DNA of 64,000 nt from Flaccisagitta enflata (GCA_965153355.1 OZ231127.1:42346001-42410000), one strand, 5' to 3'. Numbered from the stretch's first letter, positions 48,776 through 59,292 are shown. Notes: generated from the sequence alone by a model not told the origin. Numbers and translations: made by a program.

Positions 48776-48916
48776 ACCCTCAATTTCACAATTCTGGTTC
48801 ACCTTTTTGGTCTCAAATCTTGGAAAAAAGCTTGCATGATGGCGGAGTGGAAGGTAATAAGTGAAAGGAATGGGAGTAAGAAACAGGCTCATAAGCGCAA
48901 CAGTGACCTGCTCCAG
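48776..48916 (+). CDS. SLC1A: SLC1-family transporter, exon 1 (N-terminus)
   Basis: SLC1 proteins are sodium-coupled glutamate/aspartate or neutral amino-acid carriers of the plasma membrane. The proposed start is the ATG pair at 48836/48839 (ATGATGGCG), giving MMAEWKVISERNGSKKQAHK, RNSDLLQ. The frame is phase 0 at the donor CCAG|GTAGTT and reads directly into exon 2 (LKQLRGFFRRN). A basic, soluble N-terminal tail before TM1 is normal for the family. The exon has a strong T-rich acceptor at 48771-48775, and the frame stays open back to it (TLNFTILVHLFGLKSWKKAC). So 48776-48835 is either 5' untranslated or further coding sequence. Confidence 0.72.
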
Positions 48917-49146
48917 GTAGTTATTAGTTGTTCATTTAGGCCTTAATTCAGAATGTGCCCGCGTGTCCAAGGCACTCTGCTTCACTGTCGGGCGCACTGG
49001 TTTTGCTGAGGTTTTGCCCAGCCGCCACTTATTATCAAACTAGGCTGACTGAACATTATCAAAATTGGCATTTTTTTTGGTTGCTCAAAGAACGATCAGT
49101 GTTCCATTTGGACGCTTCTTTGATTCGTCCATCCATACATTCCCTC

Positions 49147-49198
49147 ATTCTTTCTTTCTTTCTTTCTCAATTTCTTTCTTGCTTTCTTTCTTTCTCTG

Positions 49199-49269
<71 letters not shown>

Positions 49270-49284
49270 CTCTTTCTTTCTCTA
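49147..49284. repeat. (CTTT)n microsatellite in intron 1
   Basis: CTTT repeats. A second array lies at 49478-49600 on the other side of an AGTCGCG element. Confidence 0.97.
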
Positions 49285-49460
49285 TTTTTCAGTCAGGATG
49301 TATGACTCTACATGCTGTGTTCGGTCGGTAGGTCGTCGGTCGATCGGTGCGTCCGTCCGTCCGTCATCTGTCCCCTCATTTTGATTTTCCGAGCGATTTT
49401 CGCGCGTTGCTGCTCCTATGACATCGCGACTGGACTGCTAAGTATTATCCGACCTTGTTT
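49285..49460 (+). repeat. AGTCGCG-family element in transporter intron 1
   Basis: Diverged 5' end (TTTTCAGTCAGGATG), GGTCGGTAGGTCGTCGGTCG, CGTCCGTCCGTCCGTC, TGCTGCTCC, CGCGACTGGA and a TATCCGACCTTGTTT end. Confidence 0.75.
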
Positions 49461-49477
49461 CTTTATTCTTTCTTTCC

Positions 49478-49493
49478 TTTTTCTTTCTTTCTC

Positions 49494-49565
<72 letters not shown>

Positions 49566-49600
49566 TTTCTTTCTTTCTATCTTGCTTTCTTTCTTTCTTT
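49478..49600. repeat. (CTTT)n microsatellite
   Basis: CTTT repeats with a few interruptions. Confidence 0.97.
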
Positions 49601-49678
49601 GAAGACTGCCCCTGCACACCCGTGGGCCAGTCATAACTACATTTTATAAAGCCTTGTTTTCTTTTTATTTCACTTCAG

Positions 49679-49826
49679 TTAAAACAATTACGGGGATTTT
49701 TTCGGCGTAATGCTCTTTTGTTTTTTACGCTCTTGGCCGTTGTCATAGGCACGACTTTGGCGATGGTCCTGGTCAAATTTGGACCCCCTCTCAATAAAAG
49801 ACAAATAAAAGCCATTCGATTTCCTG
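49679..49826 (+). CDS. SLC1A: SLC1-family transporter, exon 2 (TM1)
   Basis: 148 nt, phase 0 to 1. Encodes LKQLRGFFRRNALLFFTLLA, VVIGTTLAMVLVKFGPPLNK, RQIKAIRFP. The basic KQLRGFFRRN stretch is followed by TM1, and RFPG is the conserved entry to TM2 (family form 'FPGE'). Acceptor TTCACTTCAG, donor CCTG|GTAAAC. Confidence 0.93.
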
Positions 49827-49860
49827 GTAAACTTGATACGTGGTTGTTATTTATTTATTT

Positions 49861-49950
49861 ATTGTTGTTGTTGTTGTTGTTGTTGTTATTGTTGTTGTTA
49901 TTTGTTGTTGTTATTGTTGTATTTGTTGTTGTTACCGTCAGAAAAAAAAG

Positions 49951-49998
<48 letters not shown>

Positions 49999-50066
49999 CT
50001 GTGGTTGCTGTTGGTTTTGTTATTGTGGTTCTTTTTGTGGTTGCTGTTGAATTTGTTGTTGTTCGA
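49861..50066. repeat. (GTT)n-rich part of intron 2
   Basis: GTT repeats with a short break at 49936-49950. Leu/Cys/Val-rich frames across it are artefacts. Confidence 0.95.
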
Positions 50067-50194
50067 TAGTCGATGATTTTACTGACAGCTCCCCTCTTTG
50101 GTCTTTCCATCTGTGCTAGCTTTTCCTTGTCAATCTGATTTACTGATTTTTTTGTATATCAGCGAAGTTATTATTACTATTTTTTTCGTAACAG

Positions 50195-50353
50195 GTGAAA
50201 TGTTTCTTCGTGCCTTGAACATGACTATTCTTCCCCTCATTATATCCTCAATTGTGTGTGGGTTGGCCAATTTGGACACAGCGTCTTCAGGCCGCATGGG
50301 TAGCATAGCCATTGGCTACTACTTCACCACAACCATCATCGCCGCCATTGAGG
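50195..50353 (+). CDS. SLC1A: SLC1-family transporter, exon 3 (TM2-TM3)
   Basis: 159 nt. Encodes GEMFLRALNMTILPLIISSI, VCGLANLDTASSGRMGSIAI, GYYFTTTIIAAIE. 'FPGE.(L/F).R.L.M.ILPLI.SS...GLA.LD...SG..G' is a signature of the family, covering TM2 and the start of TM3. Acceptor AACAG, donor GAGG|GTGAAA. One unusual residue is Glu near the end of TM3 (AAIEGIV), where family members have a hydrophobic residue. Confidence 0.95.
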
Positions 50354-50610
50354 GTGAAAGGGATTTTTTTTTTCTGTGCGAATATAGGATTTAGATCGCT
50401 TTGATGTCATTAATGTAAGGATGACTGGTCATACTTCGTCATGTTTGAATTGAGCCTCCATAATGAATTCACCTATATCTACTTAAATACAAAGATTGGT
50501 AAAATTTGATACTCTAATTCTATGCATTTTATTCTTGTATTGTATTCAATTCTATCTTATTGATAACAATGATGCTTTCAAAATGATTTTTTGTCAATTT
50601 CCATCTCAAG

Positions 50611-50709
50611 GAATTGTGTGTGTGGTGACAATCAGGCCGGGAGATATCAGGCCGGGAGATGGCATGGCAACAAGCAAGGGCATATCTCCAAAAGAAATCA
50701 ACGCTGCAG
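50611..50709 (+). CDS. SLC1A: SLC1-family transporter, exon 4 (end of TM3 and loop)
   Basis: 99 nt. Encodes GIVCVVTIRPGDIRPGDGMA, TSKGISPKEINAA. 'GI(V/I)xVxxIxPG' ends TM3. The IRPGD pentapeptide occurs twice because of an exact 15-nt tandem duplication (50631-50660) that keeps the frame. Acceptor CTCAAG, donor GCAG|GTACAA. Confidence 0.93.
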
Positions 50710-50982
50710 GTACAAAGGCACTGTGATTCTGAATTCTGGATCTTCTTAAAGGCAAATATACAATTATCTGAGTAAGAGAGTTGAAGACCAGAATCCTAGC
50801 CTAAGGGGCTAGGTTCAGGAACTTGGAGACCCATAACTGCATCTTGGAGACTCAGTGGCCAGAATCTGGGTTGTTAAGGCCAGAATTTGGATAATTCAGC
50901 CAAGATTTGGGCAAACTTGATTGGACTTAAGTCTCCTTAGTCCCAAGCCTCTTCAAAATCTTGACTTTTTTTTAATTCACAG

Positions 50983-51117
50983 ACAACATCATGGATTTGA
51001 TTCGTAATATGGTGCCAAATAATCTGATTGCGGCATCATTTCAAAAATACAAAACTGTTTCACAAGAGTATGGTTATAACTACACACTTTCCAATGGCTC
51101 CATTGTAATAAAAACAG
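50983..51117 (+). CDS. SLC1A: SLC1-family transporter, exon 5 (TM4 approach, extracellular loop)
   Basis: 135 nt. Encodes DNIMDLIRNMVPNNLIAASF, QKYKTVSQEYGYNYTLSNGS, IVIKT. 'DLIRN(M/L)xPxNLxxAxFxxYKT' is conserved in animal SLC1 proteins. NYT and NGS are possible N-glycosylation sites in the long TM4 loop, where glycosylation is common in this family. Acceptor TTCACAG, donor ACAG|GTGTGT. Confidence 0.94.
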
Positions 51118-51302
51118 GTGTGTAGACTGTAGAGTGTAGACCCACTCGGCTGTCCAAATTGCTTTTGTTTTGTCAACACGAGTTAGGGATGTTTTTCAGT
51201 CAGGGTCCGACAAAATTTTTAGCTGCCTACAAGCAAGATTTTTCTACCAGCTCCTGCCTACAAAATATTTTTATCAATCTTCATGTAGTGATATCCTAGT
51301 TG

Positions 51303-51773
51303 TAATGACCAAGGTCATTAGACCTAAGTCGCATGCAGCAGCACTATCAACTAAAAGTCAGGCAGACAGACAGACAAATATTTTTAGTCGCGTGCACGCG
51401 ACTCTGCACCCCGCTTTGTCGGTCTGTCTGCCGATCCGTCGGTCCGTCTGTCCGTCAAATGGTCAAAATCGTCACGCCGCAACATTGTAACATCTGATTG
51501 TAGGTCATTTTAAGTGCTTTTAGTCATTAATAGTTATTCTAAGTCATTTTGAGTCATTCTAGTGTTTAAGTCATTCTAAGTCATTTTAAGTTATTTTAAG
51601 TCATCTTTGGTCATTAGGTTTTTTAGACAATTTAGAGTCCTTTTTGGAAGTCATTACTGGTCATTCTAAGTCATTCTAAGTCACTCCTAAGTCATTAAGT
51701 CATCTTCGATTATTCTAAGTCATTCTTACCCTGTAAATCTCGCACGCGACTTATAGGTGTTGGCCTTGTTTTT
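51303..51773 (+). repeat. AGTCGCG-family elements in intron 5
   Basis: A reversed 3' end lies at about 51303-51337 (AATGACCAAGGTCATTAGAC, CTAAGTCGCATGC). A complete element follows at 51381-51773: the palindromic start AGTCGCGTGCACGCGACT, GGTCTGTCTGCCGATCCGTC, then a core of AAGTCATTCTAAGTCATTTT repeats (51505-51725), and the end CGCACGCGACTTATAGGTGT, TGGCCTTGTTT. Confidence 0.88.
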
Positions 51774-51923
51774 AAAAAAGACACTTGAAATATCTTTTTA
51801 CTCCTCCAAGTTTCTTAACTACAATTCAAGACATAAAATGTGCATTAAAAAGCCTTTAAACGGACTTTGGTCCGTCCGTTCATTGGTCCATCCGTCCGTT
51901 GGTCCGTCCGTCACACTTTACTT

Positions 51924-52463
51924 TTTTAGATGCGTCTGTCAGGAACGCATCTCTATAAGAGGGTCTGTCCGTCCGTCCGTCCGTCTGTTAGTCCGTCCGT
52001 CCGTCCGTCTGTCCGTCCGTCCGTCCGTCCGTCCGTCCGTCCGTCCGTCCGTCCGTCACGCCTGTGCAAAAACCGCGTTTCTCGGCTGTTTTTGGCCACG
52101 GTGAGATCCTACACTGAAACACATGATCAACCAACATGTACGCGAGTCTTTCCACCGTCTGTTCAATATGTGTCCTTTGCCATGTGTCTGAATCAATACG
52201 CTGAAGGACACGGCGGACGCATCGTTGTCCGGTCGGGCTTGTTTGGGTTTGCGGTCTTTGGCCTCACTGCTCCTGCCCAAATGATTGAGTGACCTCAAAA
52301 ACAGCCCCTGCCCACCCGCAGACGACTGGGGTAGCCGTGTATCCGGCCTTGTTAATGGGCGGACCGACCGACAGACAGATGGACGCATGGACGGATGGAC
52401 AGACCAACCAACAGACGGACGAACCAAAAAGTGTTTTATAGATTTGCGCAGCACGCAACTAAA
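51924..52463. repeat. AGTCGCG-family element (+) abutting an inverted partial copy (-)
   Basis: The plus copy at 51924-52353 starts TTTTTTAGATGCGTCTGTCA, has a long CCGT run (51967-52056) and two CCCCTGCCCAC-like segments, and ends GTGTATCCGGCCTTGTT. The minus copy at 52354-52463 ends with GCGCAGCACGCAACTAAAAA. Confidence 0.85.
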
Positions 52464-53448
52464 AATAAAACAAAAACAAAGTCTTTGTACGACAGTTTCT
52501 GTATATTTTTCATACTAATGTTTTTTTTTCATTTATTATTGAAAATTAAATGAATACTTTAAAAGGTATATAAAAATCTATAACATTTCAGTTTTTTAGT
52601 CGCAACAAAATTGGCCCAGCCATTTAGAATTTATGGTCACTCAAAGAAGAAAAAAAAAAGAAATTTCTAATCACCAAAGAAGTATGGAGCGCAGTCACTC
52701 CAGAATACTTCCAGAAGCTCTGCGAATGGCTTCCTTGATGAATACAGGCTGTCATCAAGTCTAAGAGAAGTAATACAATATGTATATTGATTTGAGATAG
52801 AATAATATTCATTTCATTTGTCAATAAATACACCAAAATCGATGGGCGGAAGATTTTTTTGGCCAAGATAGTATGCCCCCTCTGCCCTTCAATCTGAGAG
52901 GGCAGATTTCAGGCATGAGAGGGCAGATTTCTGGTCTGAGAGAGCAGATTTCAGGTCTGAGAGGGCAGATTATAGGCCTGAGAGGGCCTGGGGGGGGACT
53001 AACGGACGGACGGATGGATGTTCTACAGGACTTTGTCCCCTTCTGGGCCGCTGTCCAAAAGGATGCATTTAACTGTCCGCTGTCTTGTGGCCTTGCTTTT
53101 GCGTGTCACTTGTGAACAATAAAGAGAAAGACTGATTTCTTTTTAATGAAGGTCTTGATTCGATGGGTCAGCTGCCGCGGTATGCGTGATTTTCCAAGAG
53201 GCATATTGAGCATAAATACAGAGCAACGGACCAACAGAGGAACTGATAGACCTACTTATAGAGATGGGATGACACATCTGAAAGCTAGGACAATAAACTT
53301 TAGATTTTTTGATATCAGCTAATTGAACTTAAAATCTTACTAAAATGACTAAAATGTCTAAAACCGTTCAGATCAAAGTACATGTTATTGATATCAATGA
53401 CCCAGATGATTTCATTTTCCACCTCTTTTCTCCATAATCTTGTTACAG
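52464..53448. other. Intron 5, remaining part
   Basis: Half of a minisatellite-cored element at about 52897-53056 (GAGAGGGCAGATTTCAGGC units, CTACAGGACTTTGTCCCC terminus). The rest is unassigned. Confidence 0.7.
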
Positions 53449-53634
53449 ACACAGATCCCCAAGGAGCAATGGCGCCAGGCAGCAATATTTTGGGTCTTGT
53501 CGTGTTTTCCGTCATACTGGGCGTCGTTTTGAGTCTAATGGGGGACGAGGGAAAACCACTCATCAGACTCTTTCGATGTCTTAACGGCGCCGTCATGCAG
53601 ATTGTGTCCCTATTCATGTGGTACTCACCCATAG
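53449..53634 (+). CDS. SLC1A: SLC1-family transporter, exon 6 (TM4c-TM5)
   Basis: 186 nt. Encodes TDPQGAMAPGSNILGLVVFS, VILGVVLSLMGDEGKPLIRL, FRCLNGAVMQIVSLFMWYSP, IG. 'N.LGLVVFS...G..L...G..G..L...F..LN.A.M.IV...MWYSP.GI' is the family's TM4c/TM5 signature. Acceptor TTACAG, donor ATAG|GTAAAA. The final Gly codon is completed by exon 7. Confidence 0.96.
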
Positions 53635-54671
53635 GTAAAAAAAAACAAACAAAAACAGTGACTGTCGCCAATACTGTAGAACTCAGATTTGTGTTCATCT
53701 GATATCCAAGGCAAACTAGTTGCAGTTAACAAATGGATTACCATATCAAGAAGTATGCACTGCAAGTGGGAAGAGCATAGAATATATGGATTCATTGGAA
53801 TGCAAACAAGGCCGGATACGTGTCCCCAGACATTTTAATAGACAGGCCATATTTTTTGATCCTGAACCATTTGAATAGGGAGTGGTACGTTCAAAGAATA
53901 AAAATCATAAAAAATAATTCAGATAACCAATAGACTGACCAACCAAACAAGGCCCAGGCTGGCAAGTCATATTTTTGCAACCAAAAAGATCATTATAGAA
54001 AAAATTCAAAAAAACAACACCTAAGTAATCGCAAAGGGTCTGGATAGCAAATTTGGATGAAAGGCTATTGACATTCGTTTTTGAGTTCTTTTTAAAACTA
54101 AAACCTCTCTCCTGAAATCAATAGTGTAAATTACCTGACCTAACAAACCTCTTATATGTCATATCTATCTAGAAACGGTGTATATTTGTTGGAGTTGTAT
54201 GTATTCTAGACATGGACACACGGCTTCACGATTTGTCGCGTTGATCATTCCGGTTGCATCCATATGTCATCCATCGTTGCCACAACCAAAGATATTTCTG
54301 AATTTTAAGCGGTTTTGCTTGCTACTAACTCCATTGTGTTTACAACTGAACTGCCGTGTGTCTGGCCTTGTTTAGGATACTTTCCGTTCTCAAACTTTTC
54401 TTGCCATGCCACCTTTGATGTGGGGTTTCTAAAATGTGCCATCCATCTTGTTACTTTACCAAGCGTCTTCACAAATATCATCACTGTGATTCTCAGCCTG
54501 GGTGCATAGTTGACTCTTTAGGAAAAGTCTTGAGCAAAGCATGGTGGTATTTTCTATTCAAATCATCATTTCTTTTTGTCAGCTCTCATAAAAGAAAGCG
54601 AGAAATTTAATACTTTCTTGACCTTGATAGGAGATTATTAAAACGGCTATCGACATAGTGTCTCAGATTTC

Positions 54672-54706
<35 letters not shown>

Positions 54707-56089
54707 ACTCACAGAAACCGTTCACTATCAGCATTTCTTTTAGGATAATCCACAATTTTGATATAAGCATGAGGGATAATCATCGATCATTCAACACTTT
54801 ATTTTCTGTTTTATCAGACAAATGAACTGATAGAATACTCTTCTTTCAGAGTGTATAATTGATGAAATAGTTACAAGATTTGATTAACAAAATATGATTA
54901 AAATATTAAATATAATTGAAGAAAAATAGTGACAAAAGAATTTAACAAAAGAAGTATGTTCATGCCATTGGTATCTGGCCAGTATTTTATTACAGTTAGC
55001 CATGGGTGGGCAGGAGCCTGTTGAGTCCTTCTGAACCATTGAGGGCAGCAGCAGTGGGGTCAGAAAGCCACAACAGTAAACCTTGACTGACAACCAAACA
55101 GAATAACGAGATGGACGGACCAAGCGGATTGTAAAATTAGCATTACACTTCACTAAAAAAATTATGAACAGAAATAGATCATTAGAAATTAAAAAATAAA
55201 GTCAAATAAAAATAAATAAATGAAAAAAATATAGAAAGTTAAAAAAATAATTACATAAAGATGAGTCAGTGTACCCCTGTGCACCAAACTAGTAGGTTGT
55301 GGTTGAAGTTAGAGAGGCAGGGCCGTGAAAGGAGTTGATGACCTATGCTTTCACACATATGGGGTTTCTGCTCCTTTACTCTTCTTCTCTGCCCCACCTT
55401 TAACCTCATACTCCCTCAGCCTCGAGGCCGATATCCCAGCCTTGAGCCCCAGATATGAAGCTGGAATTTGGGCCTAGAGGTGAGATTACAAACGAAGGTT
55501 TTATTTGAGCTCAAACTGGGTTTTGGGACTTAAGGCTGGTATATGGCTAAGTGAGATCAGGCTCAGGCACAGAGGAAGAGGGAATCTGTTTGTGAAGGAA
55601 AATCACATGTGTTTTAAATAGGTGTGAAACACTCGGGGCTGCTAGCAAAGAAGGAAAAATGACAAGTAAATTGCTTGATCATCAGGATACTTACATAATC
55701 AATGATGCACCCAATGCCCTGTTTGGAGTGATCAGCTGAAGTAGTGGAGGCAAGGCCAGGGCAAACTAAAAATGAAAAGGTGAATAAAGTGTACAAAAGT
55801 GAAAACTGATAGATAAATAAAGTGGTATATAAATACAATCCTTTTGATATTTTAAAATTCTGCTGAAATTTTAATTTTATCAAAATGATCACAAATCCCT
55901 ATAAATTCCTTAAATCCTTTACCCCAGCCATTTACTGATAAGCTAGAAAAACGCCAATGGGAAACTCATTTAGCGCGAAATGTTATATTACATCTGTATC
56001 CACTTCCGTTGAGGTGGCGGATAAAGTGTGTAGTTAAGCTCTAGTATCAGTCCTGGGAAAAAAGATTATGTTCTCTATATATATATATA

Positions 56090-56091
<2 letters not shown>
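53635..56091. other. Intron 6
   Basis: Fragments of AGTCGCG elements (about 54190-54375, ending GTGTGTCTGGCCTTGTTT; 55010-55157 on the minus strand), a short (GA)n at 54678-54703, and the left part of a minisatellite-cored element (about 55315-55560, GATGACCTATGCTTTCACAC). No other exon seen. Confidence 0.65.

Positions 56092-56151
<60 letters not shown>
56092..56151 (+). repeat. (CT)n serving as pyrimidine tract of exon 7 acceptor
   Basis: A (TA)n stretch then pure CT runs straight into CCTGCAG, the acceptor of exon 7. There is no other pyrimidine tract. Confidence 0.95.
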
Positions 56152-56153
<2 letters not shown>

Positions 56154-56157
56154 GCAG

Positions 56158-56323
56158 GTATCCTGTTTCTCATTTGCGGCCAGATATTGCAGACATCAGA
56201 CTTCTTGGTCCTGTTGAGTCGATTGGGACTTTACATTGCCACAGTTTTGATCGGCCATTTTCTACATGCTGTCATTGCACTTCCCCTTATCTACGCCATT
56301 GTTGTTAGAAAAAATCCTTTCCG
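56158..56323 (+). CDS. SLC1A: SLC1-family transporter, exon 7 (TM5 end, TM6)
   Basis: 166 nt. Encodes GILFLICGQILQTSDFLVLL, SRLGLYIATVLIGHFLHAVI, ALPLIYAIVVRKNPF. 'GI.FLI.G.I......L...LG.Y..TV.IG...HA.I.LPLIY..V.RKNPF' is the TM5-TM6 signature. Acceptor CCTGCAG, donor TTCCG|GTAATT; it ends in phase 2. Confidence 0.95.
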
Positions 56324-56389
56324 GTAATTTCATCCAAATGCAAGTATTGTTTAACTCTTCAGAATGCATGCTACTGAAATACCCTGAAT

Positions 56390-56590
56390 ATGTTAAGTCG
56401 CGTGCACGTGACTCCATAACCCGCTATGTTGGTTGGTCCATCTGTCAGTCAGTCCGTAACAATTTCCTCTCTTGGCGTTTATGGGCGGTTTTTGCATTAC
56501 CACTCCTGCCCTGATGCCTTGGTTAGCCGTTTTATTACTACCCCTGCCTACTCACATGCGACTTTGGTAACTGCGTACCTGGCCAGTTAG
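56390..56590 (+). repeat. AGTCGCG-family element in intron 7
   Basis: AAGTCGCGTGCACGTGACTC, ATAACCCGCTATGTTGGTTG, ACTCCTGCCC and ACTACCCCTGCCTAC occur in order, with a weak GTACCTGGCC end. Confidence 0.75.
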
Positions 56591-57708
56591 GCTGGTTTTT
56601 TGAAAAGGACTAGTGGGTCCAAATTCAAAATTTGTCATACAAAAAAATACGCACACTAAGTGGCATTTAATAAAGGAAATCAGACATGCAGAGGTTAATA
56701 TCTGATTAGGACACCCACACGGCAACATAATTTCAAAACATAAGGAATTGTATGCATAGGAGAATTCTCAGAACACTTGTTGCTTAGGTAAAGTTTATAT
56801 TGTCTTAGTCCTAGCCAGATTCAATTTTTTTTTTCAAGATCATTTTTTCTTGATTGAAAACTAGAAAAGTCTGTCACTCCTTAGGCTGAGAAGAGAAAAA
56901 AATACTCTACTGGAATCCTTATTGGATAACCCATTCAGACAAGTATTTTGATCAGCCAAAGCAGGAAAAGAAATTAATCAAAGGTAAATAAAACAATTAA
57001 AAGAGTGAGGTTCATTATTTCAGTATATTACTTCATTGAAACACTGTAGTGGTGTCACTGTGTGGGTCTCCTCTGCTTGTCTGGTTTCATTATCAAATAT
57101 GAATTCCAATCTATGGTTTATTGTACAACGAACTTTAAAAAATCACTGACCCATATCCTTTGCTCTACTTTTGGTCTGTTAAGTTCTACTACAATCTGTG
57201 GCCGTTCATAGTGAGTCAGTCAATGGGGGCATCTTTTGATAAACTTGGCCTTGATTTCATTAAATACCACTCTTTGGCCACTAGATCTATTTTCTCCTCG
57301 GCCCTCGCTTTCTTAACTACAGTATTAAAGATTGATGGCTAGGCCATCAGTTTTGAGTTTTTCTTCGATGATTATAATCGACATCGTGCATCTTCTACAT
57401 ACCAGCTTTTTGGATAATGAGAGAGGATTAATAACTTAGATGGTTGATAGATAAAATGGTTTATAAATTGGTTGGTTAGTGAACTAGACGACTGTTTAGG
57501 CTTGTTGGTGTGCATTTAATATTAGTGCTTTCTCACATGTATTTAAGCAATATCAGCAGGAAACTCAACTAGATAAAACCAAGTTAAATCAGGTTGGCTT
57601 TAAGTGATGCTAACAATTTACAGGGCTGGTGTGGCTGACAGGGAATTAGATTATATGTAATCCTTTCAAAAATTACACATCAAAACAATTGTAACAATAT
57701 TGTCTCCT
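56591..57708. other. Intron 7, unassigned part
   Basis: A segment at about 56610-56745 (AAATCAGACATGCAGAGGTT, CCCACACGGCAACA) resembles 63060-63190 (AAATCAGACAAGCAGAGGTC, CCCACATGGCAACA), so it belongs to another dispersed repeat. No exon seen. Confidence 0.55.
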
Positions 57709-58206
57709 TTGGGCATGCAGCCAGAAGGGAACCCGTGACCTCTCTTACTGTGTAGGATATTTTCCTTCTTATTCTCCTTCTCCTCCTTCTTCTCCCACTC
57801 CACCCCCGCCTCAAGGAAACAAATCCCCAGCATGGGGCCTAATTTCCAGCTCAGGGTCATTCAGTCTCAGACTCAGTCCCAGCAAAGTAGTCAGGCTTCA
57901 ATCAGCCTCAAGGCTCAAATCCCAGCTTTGAGGCTCAGTTCGCAGCCTCAGGTCCAGGTGGTAGCGTGGGGCCTCCGCCTCAGGAGCTCAAATCCCAGCC
58001 TCAAGGCTCAGATTCCAACATGAGGCTTGTTCCCAACTTTGAGTTCAATTCCCAGCTTCAGGCTCAAATCCAGCCTCAGGCTCAGAGTTCCATCCTCAGC
58101 AGCTCAAATTCAGGTCTTGAGACAAATCCCAGCATCAGGCTCAGAATCTCAGACTCTTACTCAAACATCTGAGCATGGTCATCCAGCCCTTTGGGGTCGC
58201 TGCCCC
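57709..58206. mobile_element. Eroded minisatellite-cored inverted-repeat element
   Basis: The right end reads TTTGGGGTCGCTGCCCC. The core has CTCAAATCCCAGCCTCAAGG-like units with irregular lengths. The left end (TTTGGGCATGCAGCCAGAAG, GTGACC) is barely recognisable. Confidence 0.6.
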
Positions 58207-58399
58207 TCACTGCATCATACAGCCACACTTACACTCACACTGGGCAACTTTGGTGCTGACCATCTAACGCTTTTTAAACCTTAATTAGTTTCCAGTGCAA
58301 GTAAGAAAAAAACAGTGAATGACCTTCAATTCAAGATCGCTGCTTGAGACTTGAAGCCAAAAGCTGGAAATCTTTTCATCTCTCTATTTTCACTATCAG

Positions 58400-58578
58400 A
58401 TACATTTTGCAAACTTCTAGCTTTGCTCCAGCATTAGGACATCGTCATTATCAGCCTTTGCCTTCCATGCTCAAAATACTGGCACCAATAGCAGTGGAAA
58501 GGTACCACATGAACAGTCGCAATTTCATTTCCACTTAATTGGATACTACCTTCAGCATGGACAGGACTACATATGAAG
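58400..58578 (+). pseudogene. SLC1A: SLC1-family transporter, exon 8 position (HP1/TM7), frame-disrupted
   Basis: The interval between acceptor ACTATCAG (58392-58399) and donor GAAG|GTATAC (58579) has almost the length expected for the missing HP1/TM7 exon. Traces of the family sequence appear in shifting frames: ACATTTTGCAAACTTCTAGC; GCATTAGG.ACATCGTCATTA (A-L-G-T-S-S-like); TTGCCT (L-P); and near the end T-T-F-S-M-D-R-T-T-Y-E, where the family has A-T-I-N-M-D-G-T-A-L-Y-E. No single frame is open (TAA at about 58538), and the sodium-site NMDGT motif is altered. Either this exon has decayed, or it contains several sequencing/assembly indels. Confidence 0.6.
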
Positions 58579-58669
58579 GTATACAATCTCACAAACAAGG
58601 TGATCTGCTTCCAATGATGTCTTGTTGGATCTGTTATTCCTTCATTATTATTGTTATTGTTTATTTTAT

Positions 58670-59090
58670 TGTTATTTATTGTTGTTATTATTGTTATTAT
58701 TATTGTTATTGTTTCTTATTGTTGCTGTTGTTGTTGTTGTTGTTGTATTATTTATTTTTGTTGTTTGTTATTCATTTATTATTTATTGTTATTTTGTTAT
58801 TATTTGTCTGTTTGTTATTGTTATTGTTATTTAGTATATTATTATTATTGTTGTTATTGTTATTGTGTTGTTGTTGTTGTTGTTGTTGTTATTTGTTGTT
58901 GTTGTTTCATTCTTGGATGTTGTTTATTGTTATTGTTGTTATTGTTATTGTTGTGTTGTTGTTGTTATTGTTGTTATTGTTGTTGTTGTTCTGTTGTTGT
59001 TGTTGTTATTTTTGTTATTTTATTTATTTCTGTTGTATTATTGTTGTTATTGTTGTTGTTGTTGTTGTTTTTCTGTTGTTGTTTCTGTTG
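58670..59090. repeat. (GTT)n/(ATT)n-rich intron 8
   Basis: GTT and GTTATT repeats. Leu/Cys/Val/Ile-rich frames are artefacts. Confidence 0.95.
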
Positions 59091-59147
59091 TGGACCTCTG
59101 TAATAATGACAGCGATTAATTGTTAATTTTGCATTGGCCCAATTTAG

Positions 59148-59268
59148 GCAATAGCGGCTTTGTTTGTTGCTCAACTACATGGTGTTGCACTGGATATTGG
59201 ACAAATCATCACTATCTCTCTGACAGCCACGTTGGCTTCAATCGGAGCAGCAGGCATCCCCACTGCAG
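59148..59268 (+). CDS. SLC1A: SLC1-family transporter, exon 9 (HP2 region)
   Basis: 121 nt. Encodes [40 protein letters not shown]. 'A(A/V)xxFxAQ......[22 protein letters not shown]' covers the end of TM7 and hairpin HP2, the extracellular gate. Donor GCAG|GTAAAG. Using acceptor AATTTAG gives phase 0, while the exon 8 donor leaves phase 1: a one-base conflict, consistent with a local indel. The next exon, expected to read LVTMV...GLPTDD..LI...DW (TM8), is not found before 64000. Confidence 0.93.
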
Positions 59269-59292
59269 GTAAAGAGTAAAAGAACAAACGAA

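Noticed and set aside
58539-59126. 195-codon Leu/Cys/Val/Ile-rich frame resembling a membrane protein
   Set aside because: It is translation of (GTT)n/(ATT)n in the transporter intron.
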